Shown here: in pieces, positions 1-10,017 of the stretch
Position numbering within the stretch: the stretch's first letter is position 1
Layout: every line of letters begins with the position of its first letter
DNA from: Coenobita brevimanus
Taxonomy: Eukaryota > Arthropoda > Malacostraca > Decapoda > Coenobitidae
Length of the DNA stretch: 64,000 nt
Direction: 5' to 3'
NCBI GenBank assembly: GCA_032717465.1
Contig: CM064657.1
Span: forward strand, 26,319,966 to 26,383,965
Position numbers and translations under genes: made by a program
Notes under the pieces: model-generated
Databases searched by the model: none
Told to the model about the DNA's origin: nothing
Seen by the model: the letters and a program-made list of their open reading frames with translations, nothing else

Positions 1-1078
1 GTGTGGCAACCAGCCGTCGCCAAAGCCCAGCTACTGGCCGTGGCCTGGGGGAGGGAACAGCTACCAGCAGACCCAAGGGCACCTTTGAAGCAGCTACAGG
101 CCGTCTCCTGATTCCCCTCAGAGCGGCTACAGGCTGTCTCCTTCAGGAGGGTTGAGCGGCTACAGGCCGTCTCGAGAAGAGCACCTTCGGAGCGGCTACA
201 GGCCGTCTCCTGACAAAGGCGGGAGTGGCTACAGGCCATCTCCTGATTCCCCTCAGAGCGGCTACAGGCCATCTCTTGATTCCCCTCAGAGCAGCTACAG
301 GCCATCTCCTTCAGGAGGGTTGAGCGGCTACAGGCCGTCTCCTTCTGGAGGGTTGAGTGGCTACAAGCCGTCTCCTGACGAAGGCGAGAGCGGCTCCAGG
401 CCGTCTCCTTATTTCCCTCAGAGCAGCTACAGGCCATCTCCTTCAGGAGGGTTGAGCAGCTACAGGCCATCTCCTGACGAAGGTGGGAGCGGCTATAGGC
501 CATCTCCTGACGAAGGCAGGAGTGGCTACAGGCCATCTCCTTACTGCCCTCAAGAGCAGCTACAGGCTCTCAGGAGGGTTAAGCAGCTACAGGCTGTCTC
601 TTTCAGGAGGATTGAGTGGCTACAGGCCGTCTCCAGAAGGACACCTTCAGAGTGGCTACAGGCCGTCTCCTTATTTCCCTCAGAGCGGCTACAGGCCGTC
701 TCCTTATTGAGGGGTGAGTGGCTACAGGCCGTCTCGAGAAGGACACCTTCAGAGCGGCTACAGGCTGTCTCCTTATTGCCCTCAGAGCGGCTATAGGCCG
801 TCTCCTTATTGAGGGGTGAGTGACTACAGACCGTCTCAGGGGTGCTGGCAGGAGCTGGAGAAACAGCTCCACCCCGAAGCTGTTGAGGGTTGGGTTGCCT
901 GCAAGGTAGTTGCGGTTTCCTGCTATGGTGGTGGAGAGCAAGTTGTGGGTCACAGGGGCGCGCGGCCCAGGCGGACTTACGTCCCTCTCACACGGAGCTG
1001 GACCGCACACTTTCTACCTCTCCATGGGCTCTTTCTGGGTGTGTCGTGTTGTTTCTGGAGCCCAAACCCGGGATTTTA
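1..1078 (-). mobile_element. Partial long LTR J, minus orientation, runs off left edge
   Basis: Read on the minus strand, this LTR starts at 1078 with TAAAATCCCGGG. It continues through a block (about 850-1060) that matches the beginnings of LTRs G (38717 on), H (ending 50279) and I (ending 42624): the 'GGAGCCCA...' stretch and the 'AAGTCCGCC..GGGCC' stretch. Next comes the 20-bp minisatellite at about 100-835. The LTR 3' end lies beyond base 1. It abuts LTR A head-to-head at about 1078, and the first tens of bases of A appear to be missing there. There is no protein-coding content of its own. Confidence 0.7.
100..835. repeat. About 20-bp degenerate minisatellite inside LTR J
   Basis: The core AGCGGCTACAGGCCGTCTCC recurs dozens of times, separated by short variable spacers such as CTGATTCCCCTCAG, CTTCAGGAGGGTTG and CTGACGAAGGCGGG. 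Because stops are rare in this GC-rich unit, long open frames arise in several registers, for example a 214-codon frame of SGYRPSP repeats at 152-796. The same array lies in LTR H (49385-50050) and, in reverse orientation, in LTR G (38955-39790). I treat it as LTR sequence, not as a protein gene. Confidence 0.9.
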
Positions 1079-2564
1079 CCCCCCAAGTAGGAGACCACGG
1101 AGGGGCTCTGAGGGCGCGCGTGTTGTCCAGGCAGTGCAGGCCGATGTCCCTAACTACCTTGCGCCCTTATTCCCCTGAACAGACCCAGCAAGGACGTTGC
1201 AGTCCGGGCGCATTACCCTCCAGCCAGACCAGCCCTCGCCAGGTTTGGGGTGGGGCTGATTCTTCAGTTGCAAGCATCACCCAAGTGACGGCCTTCAGCT
1301 GCACAAAACCAGTGACTACCGTCAGCCGCACAAAACCAGTGATGGCCTTCAGCCGCACAAACCCAGAGACGGCCATCAGCTGCTCAACCGCTGCAAAACC
1401 CCCCCTCCCCTGCAGAAACTGGTGATGGCCTTCAACCGCACTCAGGGAGAGGTGGTACCGCCCCCTCTCCTTCTGCAGCTGCCTCCAGGAGCTGGACTCC
1501 AGTGATGGCCTTCAGCTGCACCAGCAGGCAGGTGATGGCCATCAGCTGCACATCAACTGCCATCCACTCCCCTCACAGGACACCAGCGACGGCCTCCAAC
1601 TGCACCTGTGGACAGGTGATGGCCACCAGCTGCACCTTGCCCACGGTCCTGTCAGGCAGCCGGGTCCCAGTGACGGCCTTCAGCCACACCAACATCCTGT
1701 TGTCCATGGGACCTCGGCGATGGTCATCAGCCACGCCAGGGAGAGACGCCTCATCAAACGTCTCTCATCCCCTGTGACTTCCCCCGCGGAGGACGACCCT
1801 TGCTTGGCTCCACCCTGCAGTAGCCAAGCGGGACACCCTTCCGTTTCTCCCCACAGAGGCAGTCCCCAGGAGGAACTTCCCTGGCTGGAGAAGGTTTGGC
1901 GAGGCCCCATAGTGACCCCAGGAGTGTGTGCAGTTCAGCCAGTGCCCGGGGAAGATGACCGGCTGACAGACTCCTGCCGGAGGCAACGCCGCAGACTACC
2001 CCTGACAGCGGCCCGATGGGAGGGAGACTGCAGCCGCCAAACTCCTAGAGGTGCCCCTGCGATCCCAGGGCGCAACCTCCCCAGCCCCAGATGACAGCAA
2101 CCCCCTCCCCAGGGTGGGCACAGACAAGAATGCCTGCTCGCCCTGTTTGGCCCTAGCCCCAAGGACCAGACCCCTTCACGAGGCTCCACGAGAGGAGGGC
2201 CTCTCACTATGCCGCCCAGCAGCCCACAAAAGATGACGTCGCCCCTGAGGATTGTCCCGTGTCCCCTGAAGGAAGGAACACCTGACAGGACCCCTCCTAC
2301 ACCTATAGAGCCCAGGACTTCAGCAGCCCAGACAGAGCCCTCTAGAGTACTTAGTGCCTTTGTGATTGAATAGTGTACTGTGTTGTACTCATATCATATA
2401 ATGTGTGTTGAATTTAAGGTAATATACATGTAAGGCTGTTGCCCAAAGTTTTTATGCCCTGTTCCTCTTGTAGTGTGTTCTAGCTCCGGTCTGAAAAAAG
2501 AACCCCGGCTCCATAGCTAGTGTTTCTAGGACGAGAAATCGACCTAAAAACACGCAGCATAACA
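1079..2564 (+). repeat. 5' LTR of element A
   Basis: The end is sharp: ...CACGCAGCATAACA at 2564, followed by C and then the primer-binding site. The start is blurred. CAAGTAGGAGACCACGGAGG at 1085-1104 aligns with CAAGAGGAGACCACGGAGG some 50 bp inside LTR E, so A seems to have lost its first tens of bases at the junction with J. A minisatellite built on GTGATGGCCTTCAGCTGCAC fills about 1262-1700. The 3' part (2450-2564) holds the family-wide block ending CTAGCTCCGGTCTGAAAAA, GAACCCCGGCTCC and AGGACGAGAA. Confidence 0.8.
1262..1700 (+). repeat. Minisatellite in the 5' LTR of A
   Basis: Degenerate repeats of about 25-40 bp with core GTGAYGGCCTTCAGCYGCAC, seen in the 3' LTR at 8845-9270 and in LTR E at 12340-13440. 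In LTR orientation the core shares GAYGGCCTNNAGCYGC with the repeat in LTRs G, H and J. Confidence 0.8.
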
Positions 2565-2565
2565 C

Positions 2566-2583
2566 TGGTGGTCAGTGGTGGTT
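2566..2583 (+). other. Primer-binding site of element A
   Basis: TGGTGGTCAGTGGTGGTT begins one base after the LTR end. Element B has TGGTGGCTAGTGGTGGTT at the same place. The leading TGG fits pairing with the 3' CCA of a tRNA. The tRNA was not identified. Confidence 0.65.
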
Positions 2584-2639
2584 CTTGACCCAAGTAGAAT
2601 ACAGGGAGGAGCAAAACAGGGATATTGGCAGAATGGCAA

Positions 2640-3550
2640 CTAAATAAATTCGACCCAGAACTAAATAAATTCGACCCAGAACAATATGACATACACACAT
2701 ACCTATCCATAATCAAACCACTCTTAGATATAGGGTTTGAAAAAAAAAAAAAAAAAAGGCAGTCATCCTGCTTCTCCTGGGCAAAGCAGTAGCTATTATT
2801 GCACCCAAGATCGTCCTGGAGCTGACATGGGCAAATGTCACCCAAACAGTGATTCAAGCCATCACGCCATCATTGGAAAGAGTTGTGGCACTATCACAGC
2901 TCAACTATCTAACCTACAGTTGGAGCCTAGGTGATACACTCATCTTGGCCAGGCAACTCGTCACTGGTGCATACCCGGAGACTGATGCAGCAATCCAGGA
3001 ACAACATACATTCAACACACTTTTAAGGGTCCTCCCCAGTGTTATCAAGGAACATTTTATGATACACGACCCAAGGGGAGACCTAGATAAAGACATTCAA
3101 CTGATACGGCATCTCCTAGCCTCCCGCTCCATCCCCCAGCAGATCAATATCGCAAGCAAATTTCCCACCCAAAGACCAGCAATGCACCACAAACCATGGA
3201 CGCCCTCAGCCCACATCAACCCCCCATCCACACCCAACCTACCCAGGGCACACCCCCACCAACAAACACCCCAACCCCAAAGAAAACAAAAACTTGATTT
3301 CCATCAACCCATGGGAGTTCTCCACCTGCAGCCACAGATGTCCACTCCATGACATCCGAGAAGAACTAAAGGCTGGGCGGCACAGACCAACCACCCTGGG
3401 ACGATGGAGTGTCCTTCCTGGATAACGAGGGCACTGGGGACGATGTCTTACCAGCTGAGGGCACCGACCCCAGAGAAACAGAGCCGGAGGAAAACGATAT
3501 CTTGCAGCAGCTGGATTTTTAGGCCCGTCCCTGCACCTCCCCACGGTGGC
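2640..3550 (+). pseudogene. Degraded gag-like region of element A
   Basis: Short frames correspond to those of B's gag. A phrase like KFDPEQYDIHTYLSIIKPLLDI at 2650-2735 matches B's KFNPEQ...TYKCMIKPLLDI, and 2849-3352 continues with ALSQLNYLT and DDTLI-like phrases. The structural protein would form the particle. A run of 19 A residues at 2739-2757 breaks the frame. No zinc knuckle was seen. The tail is Pro/Gln-rich. It lies between the primer-binding site and solo LTR K, and is identified by position and by similarity to B. Confidence 0.55.
2739..2757 (+). repeat. (A)19 run inside gag of A
   Basis: A pure A tract inside coding-like sequence. B has no such tract at the matching site, so it is probably a slippage expansion and causes a frameshift. 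Confidence 0.9.
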
Positions 3551-3556
3551 GGGGGC

Positions 3557-4617
3557 TGTCACGAGTCGGCTAGTGACATTGGCTTTTGTGGGAAACCGCG
3601 AACTCTAGTGGAATCCCAGTTTATCATTCAGTTAACCGCTCACTCGGTCGGGAGTGTTTTTCAGACAATTTTCCAATGTGTCATGTCATAAATGATCATC
3701 TTTGTGCGAGACATTAGCGCTTCCACTGAGCGATTTATTTTGGGCATGTTTCGCTCATTCTAGCCGTTAGTAAGGCGGCCACAGCACTTGCCTCCTTCCC
3801 ACGAGTTAGTCAGTCGAGGTTTGAGCGCCACGAAACCAGGTTGGGCCAGAGCGTAGTGCCGCCGTTCCTGATTTCCACATACTGTGATAGGCGAGAGACT
3901 TAAGCGAGTGCAGTGTCCTTCCAGTAACGACGCCCAGTCATCTGCTTAGTCCACTCTTTGACCAGTATTTTCTTTTTGTTTTCCTAGACTTAAGAGTTTA
4001 GTTAAGGTGCTGTTCCCTCACATGCCGGCTGGGTGCGCCGCATGTTATTTTCCTAGGTTTAAGAGTCTAGCTTTTGAGTGAATGAGTGAGTGCGATCTCT
4101 TTATTTGAATTCATTTTGAAATGTAACGTTAAATTTATTTCTTTGTAATCAATAAATTTAACAGTTCTTTTTTCTCGAGCTTAATGTAATGTAAACTCGT
4201 GTTTCATTTCTCCATAATTAAGGTTATTCTAGTTGCAGCTCCTAGCTTGCATAAATGCTTTGGTATTCATAACTGGTACTTAGGCCAGTCTTGTTGTATT
4301 AAGCTTAAAATCCGTTGTGCCTTCTAGGAGTTAACGCATCAGCAAGAACTTGATATTAATAGTATTAGTTATTTATTGTCAGGGGTGAAGTCACTTTCTC
4401 CAGAGACTAACAGTACTAATAAACAGCAATTGTGAGGAATTAGTCTCTGCTGTGTACTGTTGAGAAAGTTTATAAATTCTCGTTCTTAGAGAATCGGCAA
4501 AGCAAGCCAGAATAAAGTAATCATTGCTTGATTTAGCAAGACAATTCATTGTCCCTGCTATCAGTATTACTGAACATTATCTTTTAATATTGCATTCATT
4601 TTAAAAACCCCGTGACA
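3557..4617. mobile_element. Solo LTR K (1061 bp) with perfect TSD, inside element A
   Basis: It starts TGTCACGAGTCGG and ends CCCCGTGACA, so it has TG...CA ends with a 7-bp inverted repeat TGTCACG/CGTGACA. It is flanked by GGGGC on both sides (3552-3556 and 4618-4622), a perfect 5-bp target-site duplication. It has no coding capacity and is AT-richer than its host. AATAAA motifs occur near 4150 and 4510. It is unrelated by eye to the main LTR family here. Insertion followed by LTR-LTR recombination explains the solo state. Confidence 0.88.
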
Positions 4618-4657
4618 GGGGCCACCTCTCAGAAATAGTCCCCCAGTCTATGACAAG

Positions 4658-5092
4658 ATGAGACTGAACAGGGTGAAAGTGAGGCTACTGGTCAACACAG
4701 GAGCGGCCGGATCCTGCCTCTACAGCCATTTTTACTCCCGTCATAGCTCGACCTTTGGACCGCTTTTCCCTATGTCAGCTCATCTCATGGATGCATGGGA
4801 TGGCCCCCTGCCCATACGTGGAGAAACCCAGGCCCTGCGCACTGACACCCACCAACAAGCCTCTACCCAACACAAATTCATCGTGTTTGACTCAACCTGC
4901 CATGCATATGATAGTTACCTGGGACTGGACCTCCTGCAGAAGCTGCACACAAACATCGGTTGTCATAAGCAACGTCTCCAGTTCCAGAAGCCCCTGGACC
5001 TCTTCCCTCAGCCCCTCTCCCCAGCCCCCCCTCTCGTCTCTCCACCCCCCCTCCACACCCCACCTTCCCAGCAACCATCTCCACTGCCCTAA
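4658..5092 (+). pseudogene. Retroviral-type aspartic protease region of element A
   Basis: The 144-codon frame begins MRLNRVKVRLLVNTGAAGSC. In Ty3/gypsy proteases the active-site motif is (L/V)(L/V)DTGA, but here the catalytic Asp is Asn (NTGA), which should abolish cleavage. The flap-side part, DSTCHAYDSYLGLDLLQKL, resembles the conserved 'LG.D.L' end of retropepsins. The last 40 residues are Pro/Ser-rich and lead toward RT. B carries a homologous frame (24294-24959) with a different change (DMGA). Confidence 0.75.
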
Positions 5093-5439
5093 CAATTCCC
5101 CCCCAGCACGAGGCCTGGCTACATCTGAACAGGCCCACTGAAGCCTCTGTCCTGTTCTCCCCCAACCTGCCACCTGGAACCCTCTCGGCCTGTCTGCTGT
5201 CCCCCACCTCCTCCCCCCCGACATTGCAGCAGTCCGAGTGGTAAACATCTCCACCACCCCCCTCACACTACCTAAAAGATCAGTGGTGGGAAAGATGGGA
5301 GAGGCCAAGCCCTGTACACCCCTCCATTCCCCCCTGCCACCCTACCCCTACTACCTGAACACCTCTCACTGCACCAAGCGGACAGCCTCCACCAACTTCT
5401 CCTGGACTTCCAAGACCTCTTCACGTCAGACCCTACTGA

Positions 5440-6391
5440 CATCGGCCACACAACCTACCTGACATATGAGATACACACCACAGGACCACCCATTCACTAA
5501 CCATCATGGTGGAAGAACCCCAAACAACGGGCTGAGGAAGACCGGCTGATCCAGGAAATGCTAAATGCTGGTGTTGTATCACCCTCCACCGGCCCATGGT
5601 CCTCCCCCATCGTCCTGGTCAAAAAGAAAGACAGCACCATACGCTTTTGCGTGGATTACTGCCAACTGAACGACGTGATTACTAAGGATGCCACCCCCCT
5701 TCGCAGGATAAACGACTCCCTCGATTCCCTACAAGGAGCCTCCTGGTTCTCCACTTTGGACATCCTATTGGGATACTGGCAAATCCCCATACACCCCAAG
5801 GACAGGGGGAAGACAGCGTTTTCCACCAGTAATGGGAAACATAATGAATTAAACGTCCTACCATTCAGACTCTGTAACACCCCCACCACCTTTTCCAGGT
5901 TAATGGAGTCTGTCCTGAGCGGCCTTACCTGGGAAATCTGCCTGACCTACCTGGACGACGTAATTATTTTCAGCCATGCATGGGCCGACCACCTCCAGTG
6001 CTTCAGGAAGGTCTTCCTATGCATTCGCCAGGCAGGCCTCAAGCTCAGACCCTCAAAATGCGTTCTGGCCGCATGAACTGTCGCCTTCCTGGGGCACATT
6101 ATTTCCCAGGAAGGAATATTGCCTGACCCCAACAAGCTGCATGCCATTGTAGACCTTCCCCTACCCCGAGATGTCCACGAAGTCTGCATCTTCCTAGGAC
6201 TTACTTTGTACTACAGGTGTTTCGTGAAGGGGTTTGCAGGCATCACCAAGCCCCTCCATGACTTCATCAAAAAGGGTGAGCCTTTTATCTGGACCGACGA
6301 ACAGAGAGCAGCATTCCACGAACTGAAGAACAAACTCGTCACCACCCTGATCATCACATTGGCCTACTACACCCTGTCCTTTGGTCTATAA
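5440..6391 (+). pseudogene. Reverse transcriptase domain of element A
   Basis: One register reads through from about 5440 to 7015 with in-frame stops at 5497-5499, 6074-6076, 6389-6391, 6653-6655 and 7013-7015. RT landmarks are in order: SPIVLVKKKD near 5605, RFCVDYCQLND near 5650, GYWQIPI near 5770, TPTTFSRLM near 5885 and the catalytic YLDDVIIF at 5950. The thumb and connection follow, with FLGLTLYYRCF near 6190 and the TWTD-like IWTDEQRAAF near 6290. Copying of element RNA would have been its role. The stops make it non-functional. Similarity to Ty3/gypsy RT is clear from YLDD and from the RNase H and integrase that follow. Confidence 0.88.
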
Positions 6392-6397
6392 ACCAAC

Positions 6398-6800
6398 ATG
6401 TCCTTAGTAGCAATTGGCGCTGTCCTCGCCCAGGTGCAGGAAGGACGGGAGCACATCATCACTTGCCCCAGCTGCACCCTCATCCAAGCCAAGACGAACT
6501 ACGCTGCCACCAAACGAGAGTGCCTAGGCATCATATGGGCACTGGAACACTTCCGAGCCTACCGGTCGGGTACAAACATCACCGTCATCACCGACCACCA
6601 GTCACTCCAATGGTTATGGCAGACAAACACACACAGCACCCAACTCATTAGGTAGAGGGAAACTCTCGAGGAGTTCAGCTATGAAATTTCCTATCACCTC
6701 AGCAAACTACACACCAACGCCGATGTCCTATCCCGACTACCAATTAACTCTATCCATGTCGAACCAGATCTCTTACAACAATGGCGCAACAAAGATCACC
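6398..6800 (+). pseudogene. RNase H domain of element A
   Basis: This is in the same register as RT. It contains SLVAIGAVLAQ, then YAATKRECLGIIWALEHFR (the Glu helix of gypsy RNase H), then ITVITDHQSLQWL with the conserved TDH(Q/K)(S/A)L. After the stop at 6653-6655 the register goes on with LSKLHTNADVLSRLP near 6700-6745, where the (A/N)DALSR-like motif closes the domain. RNase H removes the RNA strand after minus-strand synthesis. Key motifs are present but the frame is broken. Confidence 0.85.
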
Positions 6801-7860
6801 CCCACTGGATACTGCCACGTTTGGTCTCCAGACTCCACCAACAGGGTAACCACCTATTTACCCAGTCGAGGCATATAGTGTTCGACCCCCTAACTGTCCT
6901 AGATGCCATGACTCACCTGCACTCTGACAATGGGATTCACTTGGGCATTAAAAAAGTTTTGCAAGTATTCATTGATGCCTATTGGATCCCTAACCCCTCC
7001 AACCTGGCCAAATAAGTCACCCAGTCCTGCCAGGCCTGTGTGCTAGGCAAGGACACCAGCTGCACACCTGGCCCATCAGGGAGCATCACCGCTCACAAAC
7101 CTTGGCAGTTGTTATCTGTAGGCCCCTACCATCCAAATCCAGCTGCAGGTATATTATCACCTTCGTAGACACGTATTCAAAATTCCTTGTCACCTGTCTG
7201 GCCAATGAACACCACCCCATCACCATGGCTGATGCCCTCGTCTGCCACATCTTCCCGTACAGTATTTCAGGATTCCCCAAGCCCTGTGCTCAGACAATGT
7301 CCCTGAGTTAACCAGCGCCATATGGCAAACACTCGCCACCATCTTTGGATACTGCGTCTTGCACTCCTCCCCCTACTGGACCCAAGAGAATGGAATATGC
7401 AGGAGGAGCCATCGAACCCTCCTAAACCAGGTGTGGGCCTGGATAGAAGAGACCAAGAATGAGGGCTGGCCAGCCCATGTCAAGACTGTACAGTGGAGAA
7501 TAAACTCCTGCCCGCGAGACAACGGCGTCTCCCCCCACAAAAGAGTATTTGGGGAGGCCCCCCTCCTCCTGCCTTTGAGACAACACCTCCAACCCCTCTC
7601 CACGTCCCCCACGTCCGACTCCCTACACGACCTCAAGAGGCGACTGCACTACCTGCAGAAAAATCTAGTCCTACAGCCGGATGTCGCTCCCTCCAACGCC
7701 TACAAACCAGGCAGCTCTGTAGTAGTGGCGGAGCTACCCACACCCAACAAAGTCTCCCCACAGTTTATGGGACCTTATATCACTCATGTCCCAAACCCTT
7801 ACAAAGTCACCATAGATTACCACAGCACCCAACGCACTTATCAGAAATGTACGCCCGTTC
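6801..7860 (+). pseudogene. Integrase region of element A, frameshifted
   Basis: The zinc-binding N-terminal half is visible as H...H (HLHSDNGIHLG near 6930) and CQAC (near 7030). The core follows in shifted registers: YIITFVDTYSKFLVTCLA near 7150-7200 carries the first catalytic Asp (D in FVD), SPYWTQENGICRR near 7370-7400 holds the Glu (E in ENG), and the middle Asp lies near 7290 in a damaged stretch. A C-terminal part with KPGSSVVV and PQFMGPY (GPY/F module) runs to about 7860. At least two frameshifts, near 7015-7100 and 7311-7359. Confidence 0.8.
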
Positions 7861-8561
7861 CAAACCAACACCGCCTCACGCCACGACCCCTCTCCCTCCA
7901 CCACCCACACCACCTCCCTACCACCTGCCACTCTAGACCCCCCGTCAGACTCATACACTTCCTATATCACGCCCTCCTCCCTACCATCCTCCCCTACTCC
8001 TTCCCCTCCAGCCCACTCCCCAACTGCACCTCACACCTAATCTCCCGCCACTTCACCACCACCGCAAATACAACCACCCAACCCAGGGGCCCTAGGTCCA
8101 CCCCCAAACAATCCACCACGTTCCCAGCACTGCACCGCATCCGCTGCCACCTTCATACCCGCACCGTCACCCCCACCCCTTACACCTTGCTTCACACCCA
8201 CCACCCGCCCCACACCACGAGCACAGCCCCCTACCACCACCCACGCCACCCAGTCACTGAACACCCTGACAGCACGCCCAACCACGACATCACAAGGCCG
8301 CATTCCCCCATCACCACTCACACCCACCCTCAAAACCACCACCACCCGCTCCGACCGTCTTTCATGCCCACCAGCCAGATACTCCACTACACCATCACCC
8401 AGCCCCCCAGCCTCTCCTACACCACCAGAACAAACCTCCCCTACCTCACACACACCCAACACAGCCCCCATAATACTAACCCTACACCAGGGCCAGTGAA
8501 AACTTCCACCAGCCCCTATCCCCAGGGAAAAGAGCAGCACCTGCCCTCAGCAGCCGCATAA
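7860..8561 (+). pseudogene. Pro/Thr/His-rich tail between integrase and 3' LTR of A
   Basis: The frame that includes the integrase C-terminus (7359-8561) continues for about 230 codons of low-complexity Pro, Thr, His and Ser sequence. The top strand is very C-rich. B has the same kind of tail (20763-21479, minus). No signal peptide, transmembrane segment or envelope-like feature was seen, so I do not call it env. It may be a strand-biased spacer that happens to stay open. Confidence 0.5.
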
Positions 8562-8786
8562 AACCCCCACCACCTCACCAGTCACCAGCATTCAGCTAGG
8601 ACACACTGAACACCAACCACCACCAGCCATGAAGGTGCAGCGTGTCACCTGGGCCCCGACTTATGGAAGAAAACAACGCATCCATGGGACACATCACCTC
8701 CTGCAACTCCTCCAGGAAACACCTCAGGCCTCCACCTTATGCGTCACCTATGCCCATCACCAGGACCCAGACATAGCCACCCAACA

Positions 8787-10017
8787 CTGGACCAGCCCTC
8801 ACCAAGTTCAGGGTGGGGCTGATTCTTCAGTCCCAGGCAATACCCAAGTGATGGCCTTCAGCTGCACAAAACCAGTGATGGCCTTCAGCCGCACAAAACC
8901 AGTGATGGACTTCAGCCGCACAAACCCAGAGACAGCCAGCAGTCGCTCAACCGCTACAAAATCCCCCTCCCCTGCAGAAACCGGTGACAGCCTTCAGCCG
9001 CACTCGGGGAGAGATAGTACCACCCCCTTTTCTTCTGCAGTTGCCTCTGGGAGTTGGATGCTGGTGACTGCCTTCAGCCACACCAGGAGGCAGGTGATGG
9101 CCATCAGCCACACCTTGACTGCCATCCACTCCCCTCACAGGACACTGGTGATGGCCTTCAGATGCACCTGTGGACAGGTGACAGCCACCAGCCGCACCTC
9201 ACCTACGGTCCTGTCAGGAAGTCGAGCCCCGGCAATGGCCTTCAGCCACACCGACAGCAAAGGGACAGCCATCAGCCACCCTCCTCCTGTTGCTCATGGG
9301 ACCTCAGTGATGGCCATCAGCCACGTCAGGGAGAGACATCCCACCAAACGTTTCTCATCACCTGTGACTTCCCCAACAGAGAACGACCCTTGCTCGGCCC
9401 CACCCTCTGGTAGCCAAGTGGGATGCCCTTCCATTTCTCCCCACAGAGGCAGCCCACAGGAAGAACTTCCCTGGCTGGAAGTGGTTTGGCGAGGCCCCAT
9501 GGTGACCCCAGTTCAGCTGGCTCCCGGGGAAGACAACCAGCTAATGGACTCCCACTGGAGGCGATGCCACAGACTACCCCTGATGGCAGCCCAATGGGAG
9601 GGAGACTGCAGCCACCGGACTCCCAGAGGTGCCCCTGTGACCATGGGCACAGACAAGTGTGCCTGCTCGCCCTGCTTGGCCTGAGCCCAAAGGACCAGAC
9701 CCCTTCTCAAGGTTCCACGAGAGGAGGGCCTCTCACTACGCCGCCCAGCAGCCCACTAAAGACAACATCACCCTTGAGGATTGTCCCGCATCCCCTGAAG
9801 GAAGGAACACCTGACGGGACCCCTCCTACACCTGTAGAGCCCAGGACTTCAGCTGCCCAGTCGGATCCCTCTAGTCTATTTAGTGCCTTTGTTGCCCAGA
9901 GTTTTTATGTCCTGTTCCTCCCGTAGTGTGTTCTAGCTCCAGTCTCGAAAGAGAACCCCGGCTCCATAGCTAGTGTTTCTAGGATGAGAAGTCAACCTAA
10001 AAACACCCAGCATAACA
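8787..10017 (+). repeat. 3' LTR of element A
   Basis: Homology to the 5' LTR starts at about 8792 (GACCAGCCCTCACCAAG vs GACCAGCCCTCGCCAGG at 1224) and ends in CACCCAGCATAACA at 10017. The first 150 bp or so of the LTR, present in the 5' copy, are not recognisable before 8787. A minisatellite lies at 8845-9270, and a gap of about 90 bp relative to the 5' LTR lies near 9880. Confidence 0.8.

Larger units (their letters stand above)
1079..10017 (+). mobile_element. Decayed Ty3/gypsy-type LTR retrotransposon A, two LTRs
   Basis: The element has a 5' LTR, a primer-binding site, gag remnant, protease, RT, RNase H, integrase, a Pro/Thr/His-rich tail and a 3' LTR in that order, which is the Ty3/gypsy (RT before integrase) arrangement. 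The LTRs share the block from 'GACCAGCCCTC' onward but differ at roughly a tenth of positions by eye and by indels. One indel is a gap of about 90 bp in the 3' LTR matching 2352-2445. Solo LTR K sits between gag and protease. The right flank is AATGT (10018-10022). The left TSD cannot be checked because LTR J abuts. The copy is dead: it has stops, frameshifts and a changed protease motif. Confidence 0.85.

Noticed and set aside
152..796. 214-codon SGYRPSP repeat frame that looks like a structural or silk-like protein
   Set aside because: It lies in an LTR minisatellite that is equally open in other frames and on the other strand, and it recurs in LTRs G and H with indels that break the register.
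7860..8561. Envelope-like gene between integrase and LTR of A
   Set aside because: No signal peptide, Cys pattern or membrane segment; low-complexity Pro/Thr/His only.
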